In this document: piece by piece, positions 18,133 to 26,197 of the stretch | Position numbering within the stretch: the first letter of the stretch is position 1 | Layout of the letters: each line of letters starts with the position of its first letter | DNA from: Bacteroidota bacterium | GTDB lineage: Bacteria > Bacteroidota > Bacteroidia > NS11-12g > UBA955 | Direction: 5' to 3' | NCBI GenBank assembly: GCA_024103355.1 | Contig: JAGFIU010000024.1 | Location: forward strand, 124,001 to 188,000 | DNA length: 64,000 nt | Notes under the pieces: model-generated | What the model saw: the letters and a program-made list of their open reading frames with translations, nothing else | Database searches by the model: none | Told to the model about the DNA's origin: nothing | Program-made: the position numbers and the translations under genes

Positions 18133-18597
18133 TTATGATTTCTTAATATTCACTTCTTTGGGAACAAAAAGACTATAATCTCCTCCCGAAATAATAATCT
18201 CTCTCACAATAGAACTGCTGATGGTAGCAGCAGATGTAGGAGCTAACAAAAAGACTGTTTCTATATCCGATACCATCTTTTTGTTTGCATGTGCAATTGA
18301 TTGTTCATATTCAAAATCTGTAGAATTTCTTAACCCTCTAATAATAAAGTTTGCTTTTTGTAATCTACAAAAAGCCACCGTCAACCCTTCGTAAGCCATT
18401 ACTTTTACTCTATTATTATTTTTAAAAATATCTTCAATCCATGTCTTGCGTTGTTCTATACTGAACAATTGAGTTTTTTTTACATTAGAACCAATGGCAA
18501 TAATAATCTCATCAAAAAGACTTAGTCCCATTTCTACAATTCCGACATGCCCGTTTGTGATAGGGTCAAATGTTCCGGGGAAAATGGCTCGTTTCAT
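18133..18597 (-). CDS. coaD: Phosphopantetheine adenylyltransferase
   Basis: CoaD makes dephospho-CoA from 4'-phosphopantetheine and ATP, the fourth step of CoA synthesis. The 154-residue protein has the nucleotidyltransferase motif FPGTFDPITNGHVGIVE at the N-terminus, the FIIRGLRNSTDFEYE phosphopantetheine-binding region and the second signature ISSSIVREII near the end. Length and order are standard. It is the last gene of a minus-strand operon (membrane protein, DUF3822, rsmD, coaD), 20 bp behind rsmD. A TACTTTGC stretch right in front of the ATG (18603-18610) could be an internal promoter. Confidence 0.97.
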   Translation of the reverse strand: MKRAIFPGTFDPITNGHVGIVEMGLSLFDEIIIAIGSNVKKTQLFSIEQRKTWIEDIFKNNNRVKVMAYEGLTVAFCRLQKANFIIRGLRNSTDFEYEQSIAHANKKMVSDIETVFLLAPTSAATISSSIVREIIISGGDYSLFVPKEVNIKKS

Positions 18598-18617
18598 TAA
18601 TGCAAAGTAAATAAATT

Positions 18618-19148
18618 TTATCTCTGATAGAAACTAATTACTGATTGACCGTAACTCTTCTCATCTTTTAAAGTAGAATGTGGCAAAAGAAGATTTCGAT
18701 CATGTTCTAAGCAAAACAATGTCTTTTCTGAGAGTTTTTCAATAATCTTATTTAGCAACTCTTTATAATAACCCCAATTATAAGGGGGATCTGCATAAAT
18801 AATATCATAAGCACTTAAATCATTATTTTGAATAAAAGTCATTGCGTTGCCCTTCATTATCTTCCAATTATCTTTAAGGCCAAATTCATTTCTCAATTTA
18901 GTCATGAATTCAATGGATTTAACATTCAAATCAATTGATGTAATATCTGCACATCCCCTAGACAAAAATTCCAAAGCTATTATTCCGGTACCCGCAAACA
19001 GGTCAAGCACAGTCAGTTCTGAAAAATCATATTTGTTCTGAATGATATTAAAAAAACTTTCTCTTGCCCTATCCGTTGTAGGTCTGACATGAGTTCCGGG
19101 ACTCCCTTTTATTATCCTTCCGGCATACACTCCACCGCTTATACGCAT
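18618..19148 (-). CDS. rsmD: 16S rRNA (guanine966-N2)-methyltransferase
   Basis: RsmD methylates N2 of G966 in 16S rRNA with SAM. The 176-residue product has the family start RISGGVYAGRIIKG, the conserved RPTTDRARESFFNII, SAM-binding motif I LDLFAGTGIIALEFLSRG and the catalytic motif IV DPPY (IIYADPPYNWGYY). The ATG overlaps the 3' end of the DUF3822 gene by 10 bp, which indicates coupled translation. The rsmD-coaD pairing is common in bacteria. Confidence 0.96.
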   Translation of the reverse strand: MRISGGVYAGRIIKGSPGTHVRPTTDRARESFFNIIQNKYDFSELTVLDLFAGTGIIALEFLSRGCADITSIDLNVKSIEFMTKLRNEFGLKDNWKIMKGNAMTFIQNNDLSAYDIIYADPPYNWGYYKELLNKIIEKLSEKTLFCLEHDRNLLLPHSTLKDEKSYGQSVISFYQR

Positions 19149-19882
19149 TTTACAAGCTCTAATAACAAAGAAAACTCTGATAATTCAAATGCAATATCCC
19201 CCCTGAAATAGGGTAACTTAAAGTGTTGTTCGAATGCAATGACTTGTGAAAAATATGACCGCCAAAGGGTGGAAGCACTTTGAGAATATTCAGCCTCAGA
19301 GTAAAACAAACTGCATTCATTTTGGTCTATTCCATAATCTTTGAGTGTGTTTAAACAGAAATACAACACTTCTTCATAGGCAATAAAATCAAAGGAGTTG
19401 GCAAATAGAATCCTATTTTTCTGCAGTAAAATCTGGTGGAATCCATTCTCTTTTCTGAATACAAACAAATTAAATTCACATGGTAAGTGAATAATAGATT
19501 TTGAAACGAGTTTGATAATTAAATCTGTAACAGAAACTTCTGTGATTTGCCCCCTTCGAGGTAATTCAATATCGGACGTATCATTGCGAAGCATCATTTT
19601 AGTCCCCAAAAAGTCAATTTCGGTTTCATTTATCATAGCACGATTGTCAATCAGCCCCGCTCCTTTAAATACAGAAGGAACTATTTCAAAATAATTAGGA
19701 GTGTATAGGAAAGTAACAGAGGAACAGTGGTGTTTGATTGGTTGAAAATCTTGGAGGATCAATCCTTCGGCAGAAGTCTGGACAAAACCAAGTAATTCAT
19801 AATCAAAGGCAAAAACAGCCTCATTGTAAAATCCGTTTTTTTTATTAAAAACATAGAAATAATCTGAGGAGCTATCCTCCAA
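19139..19882 (-). CDS. DUF3822-family protein
   Basis: The 247-residue product fits the Bacteroidota DUF3822 family, which regularly lies just upstream of rsmD. The family may have an actin/hexokinase-like fold, but its function is unknown. Visible hallmarks are the strand-rich N-terminal half, the central region HLPCEFNLFVFRKENGFHQ and LFANSFDFIAYEEVLYFCLNTL. No in-frame ATG exists near the start: the frame is open back to a TGA at 19958-19960. TTG 19882 is the best annotated start, but the sequence just upstream (VFKEFISKRW) reads like coding too, so the true start may be a rarer codon overlapping the upstream gene. Confidence 0.78.
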   Translation of the reverse strand: MEDSSSDYFYVFNKKNGFYNEAVFAFDYELLGFVQTSAEGLILQDFQPIKHHCSSVTFLYTPNYFEIVPSVFKGAGLIDNRAMINETEIDFLGTKMMLRNDTSDIELPRRGQITEVSVTDLIIKLVSKSIIHLPCEFNLFVFRKENGFHQILLQKNRILFANSFDFIAYEEVLYFCLNTLKDYGIDQNECSLFYSEAEYSQSASTLWRSYFSQVIAFEQHFKLPYFRGDIAFELSEFSLLLELVKCV

Positions 19883-19925
19883 CCATCTTTTGGAAATAAA
19901 TTCCTTAAAGACATTGGCTTTATTT

Positions 19926-20459
19926 TTACTTCCAGTTTCCAGAGTATATAGCTTCTTTCATAGAACCTACTTTTAAGGTTCTATCCTTATTAAAAGGGTG
20001 TGGGTCAACAACTTCAAAAACAGGAACCTTAACATCATTCTTTTCAATAAATCCTGCTGAGATAATGAATTTAGCTGTATCCATAGGGGGTACTAATTCA
20101 ATTGTTTCAATATCATAGTTTGCATTACCAAATACCTTCTCCAGAGGATTAGAAAATACAGTATCTACTTCAAGTCCGGCAAGGGAATCTTTGTCAAGAT
20201 CGCCAATACTCCTAACTTCCATATACTTTTCAAATTTATAGAAATGAATTAGAGAATCAAAATTATCGGCAAACTTTCCTTTTGTATCTTTATACCCAAG
20301 CTGTGCTTTCTGCACTTCTTTAAGACGATCAATGACTTGCAAATCGATTATACGAACTTGGTTTGTATAATCAACATCTTTTTTTACAGAGTGAAAGATT
20401 AAGTAGCCCACAACAATATTCAGGGCCAACAAAATAATAATAACAATTCGATTTGACAT
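19926..20459 (-). CDS. Membrane-anchored protein, unknown function
   Basis: A 177-residue product with an N-terminal signal anchor (RIVIIILLALNIVVGYLIF) and an extracytoplasmic domain. Next to the anchor is an amphipathic helix with the pattern IDRLKEVQKAQLGYKDTKGKFADNFDSLIHF. That kind of stretch recurs in a family of short Bacteroidota membrane proteins and resembles the long N-terminal helix and following loop of pseudopilins. The frame starts at ATG 20498, but ATG 20459 puts the anchor at the N-terminus. It is the first gene of the DUF3822-rsmD-coaD unit. Function unknown. Confidence 0.68.
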   Translation of the reverse strand: MSNRIVIIILLALNIVVGYLIFHSVKKDVDYTNQVRIIDLQVIDRLKEVQKAQLGYKDTKGKFADNFDSLIHFYKFEKYMEVRSIGDLDKDSLAGLEVDTVFSNPLEKVFGNANYDIETIELVPPMDTAKFIISAGFIEKNDVKVPVFEVVDPHPFNKDRTLKVGSMKEAIYSGNWK

Positions 20460-20506
20460 TGGCTTTATTTGAGAGTGCAATATTAATACTTTTGACATTA
20501 AATAAT

Positions 20507-20539
20507 TAAAAAGCCCCTCCGATTTAACGTAAGGGGCTT
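20507..20539 (-). terminator. Rho-independent terminator behind the YceI gene
   Basis: Minus-strand stem AAGCCCCT / AGGGGCTT with a 12-13-base loop followed by a T-run (AAAAA on the plus strand at 20508-20512). It lies between the YceI stop (20584) and the start of the next operon. Confidence 0.75.
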
Positions 20540-20583
20540 AACAAAAAACGAAAGTTCAAATTTCTTTTCTTGTATCCAAAACT

Positions 20584-21261
20584 TTATTGTTTTGCAACAA
20601 GTTTTACTGTCAGTTCCAATTCATTTTTTACAAAATCATCTTTTCCTTTCTTAGCAATACCATCTAGAAACCCTTTTAAAGCTTCTTGATCATAAGTCAC
20701 ACCCCAATCCAATCTGTTGATTACGAATGAAGCTGAAGCATTAAATCCGTTTTCATTAAAATCTACTTTCGCAGGAAAAGTAATCTCCTTAGCAACCCCT
20801 TTTATTGTCATATTTCCGGAAATCTTATGAGTATTGCCTTTATCATCTGCTTCCACTTTTACACTTGTAATATGGAATGTAGAGGTTGGAAATTGTGCAA
20901 CATCAAAGAAGTCAGGACTTTTTAAGTGCTCTTCTAATTTTGCTTGATTATAATCCCCATCAACAGGTAGATCAAGGTTTTTGATAGAATTCATATCGGC
21001 ACTAAAATCACCTGCAGTAACATTACCATTCTCAACAGAAACAGTTCCTCCAACAAGTTTTATTGTTCCATGATGAGTCTTTCCAAGATGCTTTCCACCA
21101 ATCCATTCAATAATACTTTGAGTAGTATCAATACTTAGATTAAGTGCCGTTTCTTCTGCTTGTGCTACTTCTCCTGCTTCATTAGCTTCAACATGCTTAG
21201 GTGTGCTTGTACATGCAGACATTAATATTGCTGCAAAACCAATCAAAAATACTTTTTTCAT
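20584..21261 (-). CDS. YceI-family lipoprotein
   Basis: The N-terminus is a lipoprotein signal with lipobox LMSAC, Cys17. After an acidic linker (EANEAGEVAQAEETA) comes the YceI lipocalin-like beta-barrel domain, starting IDTTQSIIEWIGGKHLGKTH. It has the family features GGTVSVENGNVTAGDFSADM, LEEHLKSPDFFDVAQFP and SGNMTIKGVAKEITFP. YceI proteins bind long isoprenoid or fatty-acyl chains in the periplasm. The 225-residue length is normal. It has its own promoter box and terminator, so it is transcribed alone. Confidence 0.92.
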   Translation of the reverse strand: MKKVFLIGFAAILMSACTSTPKHVEANEAGEVAQAEETALNLSIDTTQSIIEWIGGKHLGKTHHGTIKLVGGTVSVENGNVTAGDFSADMNSIKNLDLPVDGDYNQAKLEEHLKSPDFFDVAQFPTSTFHITSVKVEADDKGNTHKISGNMTIKGVAKEITFPAKVDFNENGFNASASFVINRLDWGVTYDQEALKGFLDGIAKKGKDDFVKNELELTVKLVAKQ

Positions 21262-21288
21262 ACTTATAATTTTAGAATTTATAGGTTA

Positions 21289-21296
21289 CAAAAATA
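21289..21296 (-). promoter_or_regulatory. -7 promoter box (TATTTTTG) of the YceI gene
   Basis: TATTTTTG on the minus strand, 27 bases before the YceI ATG. A perfect 12-bp palindrome (21317-21328) lies where the -33 element is expected. Confidence 0.55.
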
Positions 21297-21316
21297 TTCT
21301 AAAAAAAATAATTTAT

Positions 21317-21328
21317 ATGTACGTACAT
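21317..21328. promoter_or_regulatory. 12-bp palindrome ATGTACGTACAT, candidate operator
   Basis: A perfect self-complementary 12-mer in the gap between paaN and the YceI gene, 20 bp upstream of the YceI -7 box. It would overlap the -33 region, so a dimeric regulator could bind here. No regulator gene lies next to it. Confidence 0.4.
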
Positions 21329-21333
21329 CTATT

Positions 21334-22989
21334 TTATTGCTTCATATAGCGGTTTCCAATCCACACAAATCTTCTATTTACAAAGTTCGGGTCAGTAAAA
21401 GTGGCATTGCCTGCCGGGTTACCACCGGTAACATGCAAATCCGAAAAAGCAGCATGTTGATTTACGAAAGCTGCACCTGAAAAATTAAAAGATACCGGAG
21501 TAAAAACTTCATTCATAGTTTCTTCAATTTGCTGAGATTTATTGGAATCAGTGCAATAAGCAAGACAAGTTATTGCACCTTTTTCGGATGCTGAATTAGC
21601 AATTAATTTCAATGATTCTTCAAAACTATTTGTTTTGATTAGAATAGAAAATGGTCCAAAATATTCTTTTCCATACAGCTCAGTTTGACTACTGTCAACA
21701 GCAACAATAGTAGGAGTAAGAATCCTTGCTGCCTGAAATTCAGGATTAACAAATGTTTCCGGTGATAAAACTATATCCGAGAAATTTTTCTTACTGTCAT
21801 TGATTCGCTGTATAGTTGTATCATTTTGAATTGCCCCAATAGTACCGGCACCAACTTTAGGATTATTAACCAAAGACATCACTGCTTCGGAAAAGATATT
21901 TTTAAAGTCTTCAAAACTCACAACACCGTTATTTGTTTTAATTCCTTCTTTTGATATGTAAATATTTTGAGGTGCTGTACACATTTGCCCTGAATAAAGA
22001 CATACAGAAAATGCCAAATTCGATGCAACTTTTTGTATATCATCACAAGAGTCTATCATAACAGAATTGATCCCTGCTTTTTCTGTGAAAGTTTCTTTGT
22101 TTTTAAGTTGTTCAACATAATCTCCAAACAAATTACCTCCGGTATAATCAATAAGTTTAATAGCGGGGTTTTCACATAACTGTTTTGTTATAAGTTCAGA
22201 AGTTTTGTCAACGGCAAGCTGTACAACTCTTTTGTCAATTCCATTTTTTTCTAATTCATTCTGGATTTCATTGATTACAATTGCCATAGGGTATATTGCT
22301 TTGGGATGAGGCTTGACAATTACCGGATTTCCTGAAATTAAATCAGCATAGAGCCCCGGCAAAGAGTTCCAAGTAGGGAATGTAGTGCAACCTATAACCA
22401 AACCAATTCCTTTTGGGATAGGTTTAAAATTCTTCTCTAAAACCAAGTCAAATTTCCCTAAATTTTTAGTCCAAGTAACGTCTTTGGCAAATCTTGTTAG
22501 TTCAAAGTATCCCATTGTAATTGTTTCCAATGCTCTATCTAAGGCATGAGGTCCGCTTGCCTGAAATGACATTAAGAAAGATTGTCCCGTTGTGTGCATA
22601 GTAGCATAAGCAAGTTCGGCAAAACGGTTCTTTATAGCATCCAATGTTTTGAGTAAAATATTGGTTCTTTTTTCAATAGCAGTCTGTGACCATTGTTTGC
22701 GAACAGCTTGTGCATTTTGGATTAGCTTTTCAACTGAAAATCGTGGATATTTAATCCCCAAGCCAACTTGAAGATATGGTGAGATTTCTTCCCCTATCCA
22801 GTCCTCACAATCTTTAGAGTATAATGAATCAAAATTGGTATTTAATCTACTGTGAAAGTCTTTTTCACCCTTTTGTAACTCTTCATCCGGGTATGCTTTT
22901 GGGTTTTCCGGAAATATGGTGAAGTACTCTCTACTTTTGATTTTTTGGAGGTAATTTTCTAAATTAATAAGGTCTTGGGTTGCATTCAT
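21334..22989 (-). CDS. paaN: PaaN-like aldehyde dehydrogenase (phenylacetic acid degradation protein)
   Basis: A 551-residue aldehyde dehydrogenase superfamily protein. The NAD(P)-binding and substrate regions are visible: GLVIGCTTFPTWNSLPGLYADLI, ISGNPVIVKPHPKA, and the catalytic Cys region CLYSGQMCTAPQNIYIS. The length and N-terminal extension (YPDEELQKGEKDFHSRLN) match PaaN proteins rather than standard ALDHs. In phenylacetate catabolism the related PaaZ acts on the ring-cleavage aldehyde; the role of PaaN is less certain. No other paa gene is in the window. ATG 22989 is chosen, since the longer frame begins with a TTG inside the promoter box. Confidence 0.82.
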   Translation of the reverse strand: MNATQDLINLENYLQKIKSREYFTIFPENPKAYPDEELQKGEKDFHSRLNTNFDSLYSKDCEDWIGEEISPYLQVGLGIKYPRFSVEKLIQNAQAVRKQWSQTAIEKRTNILLKTLDAIKNRFAELAYATMHTTGQSFLMSFQASGPHALDRALETITMGYFELTRFAKDVTWTKNLGKFDLVLEKNFKPIPKGIGLVIGCTTFPTWNSLPGLYADLISGNPVIVKPHPKAIYPMAIVINEIQNELEKNGIDKRVVQLAVDKTSELITKQLCENPAIKLIDYTGGNLFGDYVEQLKNKETFTEKAGINSVMIDSCDDIQKVASNLAFSVCLYSGQMCTAPQNIYISKEGIKTNNGVVSFEDFKNIFSEAVMSLVNNPKVGAGTIGAIQNDTTIQRINDSKKNFSDIVLSPETFVNPEFQAARILTPTIVAVDSSQTELYGKEYFGPFSILIKTNSFEESLKLIANSASEKGAITCLAYCTDSNKSQQIEETMNEVFTPVSFNFSGAAFVNQHAAFSDLHVTGGNPAGNATFTDPNFVNRRFVWIGNRYMKQ

Positions 22990-22995
22990 AGGGTG

Positions 22996-23003
22996 CAAAA
23001 TTA
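22996..23003 (-). promoter_or_regulatory. -7 promoter box (TAATTTTG) of paaN
   Basis: TAATTTTG followed by CACCC on the minus strand, 6 bases from ATG 22989, so the transcript is nearly leaderless. Confidence 0.6.
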
Positions 23004-23051
23004 AGCATTTAAGGATTGTTTTAGATGTTTAAAATTGCATAGACAAAAGAT

Positions 23052-23085
23052 AAAAAAAAGGAGCATCAATTACTGATGCTCCTTT
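23052..23085 (-). terminator. Rho-independent terminator
   Basis: Stem GGAGCATCA / TGATGCTCC with loop of 5, followed on the minus strand by a run of eight T. It lies 20 bp behind the stop of the outer-membrane gene 23106-24011. Confidence 0.9.
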
Positions 23086-23105
23086 GGGAAATGTTTCAAT
23101 AATGA

Positions 23106-24011
23106 TTAGAAATAGAAATAGAGGTTGATAGCGGCATTAGTATTATCAAGCCCAACTCCTGTAGAAGTTAATCCTGCATTTCTTTTACCTTTAAAAACAA
23201 CTTTCTCTGCCTTAACATTAGTGTAATCAAAAGTTTCATTGACAACCTCCGTTCTACTATTTTTCATAAAAGCAAAAGAATACCCTAATTCACCACCAAG
23301 AGATATTTTAGGGGCAATAAAATATTCAACACCTACATAACCTCTGACACCAATAAAAAACATACTACCTAAATTAGAGGATGTAGCCCTGGCAAACTGT
23401 CCGCCAATACTAGAAATATTGCCACCAAAATTTGTAGTTGTAGGAGATGGATATAAAACATCCATTGTGTTTCCATAGGAAAAACTTTGTTTTTGTCCAA
23501 AATATCCTAAGAACCCTTCTGCACCATACACGCCTTGTAATCTGGTGCTCCCTTTTCTTTTCTCAATCCCTGCACCTAAGATGATACTAGACACCCTATT
23601 TCTATATGTGTCCTCAACGTATTCAGGCAATAAAAGATTTTGCAGAGGTTTATCTTTGAGAACATAATTAGACCTGCCTTCATTGTAAAGATTAAGTGCG
23701 AATCTTACTCTATATGCAGTATTAGAAGAAAGAAACTTTTTACCTAGAAACGCTATATTTCCTGCATTCAAGTTATTGTTAAGTATTGTTGCAGCACCGG
23801 CATTGTTAACAGTAGGTGCAGTGTTTCCATTGGTACCATTAATAAAATTTCCAATATAATTTAAAAATGGATTGGCAGAAATTCCAAACCCCCAATCTCC
23901 GGTTTGAGGAAGAACCTCATGGTTATTTTTACTTTTGAAACTTTGTTCATCTTGTGCATAGGTTAAAGAACCTACACATAGAATCAACGTCATTAAAATG
24001 AGTTTTCTCAT
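23106..24011 (-). CDS. Outer-membrane beta-barrel-like protein, unknown function
   Basis: A 301-residue product with signal peptide RKLILMTLILCVGSLTYAQ. It then has the strand/turn pattern of an outer-membrane barrel and ends with an aromatic C-terminus (NAAINLYFYF), as expected for Bam substrates. Internal strands include FFIGVRGYVGVEYFIAPK and ISLGGELGYSFAFMK. No porin family is recognised. It lies 33 bp behind the lipoprotein gene, so the pair probably makes an envelope unit ended by the terminator at 23052. Confidence 0.65.
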   Translation of the reverse strand: MRKLILMTLILCVGSLTYAQDEQSFKSKNNHEVLPQTGDWGFGISANPFLNYIGNFINGTNGNTAPTVNNAGAATILNNNLNAGNIAFLGKKFLSSNTAYRVRFALNLYNEGRSNYVLKDKPLQNLLLPEYVEDTYRNRVSSIILGAGIEKRKGSTRLQGVYGAEGFLGYFGQKQSFSYGNTMDVLYPSPTTTNFGGNISSIGGQFARATSSNLGSMFFIGVRGYVGVEYFIAPKISLGGELGYSFAFMKNSRTEVVNETFDYTNVKAEKVVFKGKRNAGLTSTGVGLDNTNAAINLYFYF

Positions 24012-24044
24012 ATCTCTATTATTTCTTAATGTTGAAGAATCGGA

Positions 24045-24872
24045 TTAATTAAATTCTATATCTTTAACCATTGTTTCACCTTTGTTGACATTGATAGAAT
24101 AGAGGCTGGTTGTAAATCCATAGTCTGAATTTGTAACACAATCAGGTCCATTTTTTTCTTTTAATTCATCATAGAATTTACGACCATTAATATGAAATGT
24201 CTTATTAGACTCTTTAGTTTCAATCTTTGCACTATAATTCCCATCAGCATCAACTTCTACTTCCATCTCTCTATCAAAAGCTAAAGAACCATCTGATTGC
24301 CAATTAATCACAATGATGGTACCTTTTGGAGCATTATGAAGTTGGTCGTCTCCTACTTCACATAAATCATCTCTAAGTTGTACATGCCCACGTAAAGTAA
24401 TGAATCCATATGATGGTTCAGCCTTGAAAGTATAAACAGCATTTTCTGTTCTATTTTCACCCTTATAAAGAGTAAAACTACGTGATGGGGATGTAACAGT
24501 ATATTCCACAGTCTGTTTACTGCCATCTTCTCTCGTTTGTTCTAAGTTTGCTTTTGCGGGAAAAGATAGCGTAACATTAAGCATTTTAATCCCTGCATCT
24601 AATTTTATTGTATAGTTTCCATCAGCATCTGTTGTAGCTTCATAAATTTTAACTGAGTTAGTCGGAGCAGAACCAACGGCTACCAAATCAGACATATTAA
24701 TTTTCGCAATAACTTTAATCCCTGCAACAGGGTCAATCTTCCCGTTAAGAAGATCAAGATCTCCGGTAACTCTACCCGTAATAGTAGCAGAACCTAGTGT
24801 CGCGGTACTTGTACTTTCATTATCTTTCTTACAAGATTGAATCGTAAAAAGAAATGGTAATGCCATAATCAT
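24045..24872 (-). CDS. Lipoprotein with interrupted signal peptide; regulatory-like beta domain
   Basis: From ATG 24872 the product is 275 residues and runs into a lipobox (FTIQSCKKDN). The following region is a beta-sandwich of the carboxypeptidase regulatory/DUF4382-like type: SATITGRVTGDLDLLNGK and TTDADGNYTIKLDAG. Family function is unknown, probably surface or periplasmic binding. Oddity: the same frame is preceded by ATG AAA TAA CAA (24899-24888), so the likely original N-terminus MK-stop-QILKVAMIMALPFLF is broken by TAA at codon 3. Restart at ATG 24872 gives a signal peptide without any positive charge; an ATT start at 24887 would restore one lysine. Export of the product is therefore doubtful. 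Confidence 0.62.
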   Translation of the reverse strand: MIMALPFLFTIQSCKKDNESTSTATLGSATITGRVTGDLDLLNGKIDPVAGIKVIAKINMSDLVAVGSAPTNSVKIYEATTDADGNYTIKLDAGIKMLNVTLSFPAKANLEQTREDGSKQTVEYTVTSPSRSFTLYKGENRTENAVYTFKAEPSYGFITLRGHVQLRDDLCEVGDDQLHNAPKGTIIVINWQSDGSLAFDREMEVEVDADGNYSAKIETKESNKTFHINGRKFYDELKEKNGPDCVTNSDYGFTTSLYSINVNKGETMVKDIEFN

Positions 24873-24981
24873 GGCAACTTTTAGAATTTGTTATTTCATA
24901 TTATCAGATATTTTAACTGCCTGCAAAGAAAAAAAAATATATACTTGCTAACAATACTATAATCCTATGATTTACTACCCG

Positions 24982-25018
24982 AAAAAAAGCCTCTTATAGA
25001 ACTGCTATAAGAGGCTTT
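24982..25018 (-). terminator. Rho-independent terminator of the cytochrome oxidase operon
   Basis: A perfect 13-bp stem (AAGCCTCTTATAG / CTATAAGAGGCTT) with a 5-base loop and a seven-base T-run on the minus strand, 21 bp behind the subunit IV stop. Confidence 0.92.
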
Positions 25019-25039
25019 ACTACTAATGATATCGTATTC

Positions 25040-25402
25040 TTATTGAATATAATTTGAAAATTCTAATGCTCCTCCTTCATGAATCACAAGTGCAATTAGG
25101 TAGGCAACAAGGATTAGGGGTAATAGAATTGTTAGAATCAAATTTTTAATCTCATATTTTAAGTGCATAAAAACTGCGACAATATAAAAACCTTTAAGAA
25201 CACCCAAAGCAATAAAAGTAAGATGTCTGGGGGTTGACGGTTTAAAAATAAAATAGATAGCAATGTCTATTAATGTAAGAAAGAGTAATACAAAAAATAC
25301 CTTCCATACTTCTTTCTTACCATGGCTATGCGCTTCAGGGACATATTGGGTTGGATCATACTCTCTTTCAGGATCCTCCATGGTGTGGTTTATTGTATTC
25401 AT
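25040..25402 (-). CDS. Cytochrome c oxidase subunit IV
   Basis: A 120-residue protein with a His-containing N-terminal cytoplasmic part (EAHSHGKKEVWKVF) and three membrane helices (FFVLLFLTLIDIAIYFIF, LGVLKGFYIVAVFMHL and LLPLILVAYLIALVI). This is the pattern of the small prokaryotic COX4-type subunit of aa3/caa3 oxidases. It stabilises the complex and carries no cofactor. It is the last gene of the operon, 26 bp behind subunit III, and a strong terminator follows. Confidence 0.88.
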   Translation of the reverse strand: MNTINHTMEDPEREYDPTQYVPEAHSHGKKEVWKVFFVLLFLTLIDIAIYFIFKPSTPRHLTFIALGVLKGFYIVAVFMHLKYEIKNLILTILLPLILVAYLIALVIHEGGALEFSNYIQ

Positions 25403-25428
25403 ATTATTGAGAATTGATTAAATTAAAA

Positions 25429-26175
25429 TTAAATAAGGTAGAAGAAAGTAAAAACAAAAACCCAAACTAAATCAACAAAGTGCCAATAAAGCCCAACCTT
25501 TTCTACCATATCATAATGACCTCTTCTTTCGTAAGTACCAAAAATCACGTTAATATAGACAACAACATTAATAATAACACCACTGAGAACGTGCAAACCG
25601 TGAAACCCTGTTACCAGAAAAAAGAAAGCAGAGAATTGTGGAGCACCTGCCATTCTAAATCCCTCTTGCCAATGATAATGATCAAAAAGTTTAAGAGAAT
25701 GAGCATATTTAAATCCTTCTTCTGTAAGCCCAAAGTTATTTCCATACATTCTTGCACCTTCACCAATAAAAACTGACCACTCCCACGCTTGACATCCTAG
25801 GAATGTTAACCCACCAAGGATTGTAAGAAGCATGTATTTAGCAACTTCATTTTGAGACTTTCGCTGTCCTGCTTCTACAGCCAACACCATTGTAACAGAA
25901 CTAAAGATAAGAATAAAGGTCATTAAGCTAACAAAGAACAGAGGCAAATGCATGTGTCCTGCAAACGGGAAATGGTTAAATACCATATCGGGAGATGGCC
26001 AAATGTCCCAATTAGCGAAACGTGTTGCTCCATAAAACACTAATAATGACGAGAATGTGAAGATGTCTGAAATTAGAAAAATCCACATCATCAATTTTCC
26101 ATAACTTACATTAAACGGAGAACGTCCCCCTGCCCATGTAGGCTTTGTAGATTGAATTGTAGCTGTATTTGACAT
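25429..26175 (-). CDS. Cytochrome c oxidase subunit III
   Basis: A 248-residue protein with about six to seven membrane helices, the normal length for a haem-copper oxidase subunit III. Family features: the N-terminal helix FLISDIFTFSSLLVFYGA; WEWSVFIGEGARMYGNNFG; the conserved TGFHGLHVLSGVI; and the C-terminal LYWHFVDLVWVFVFTFFYLI. It binds no metal and supports proton uptake and stability of subunit I. A second subunit III-like gene lies immediately upstream, a common arrangement in Bacteroidota. Confidence 0.95.
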   Translation of the reverse strand: MSNTATIQSTKPTWAGGRSPFNVSYGKLMMWIFLISDIFTFSSLLVFYGATRFANWDIWPSPDMVFNHFPFAGHMHLPLFFVSLMTFILIFSSVTMVLAVEAGQRKSQNEVAKYMLLTILGGLTFLGCQAWEWSVFIGEGARMYGNNFGLTEEGFKYAHSLKLFDHYHWQEGFRMAGAPQFSAFFFLVTGFHGLHVLSGVIINVVVYINVIFGTYERRGHYDMVEKVGLYWHFVDLVWVFVFTFFYLI

Positions 26176-26197
26176 ATATATAATTTAATATTAATTG

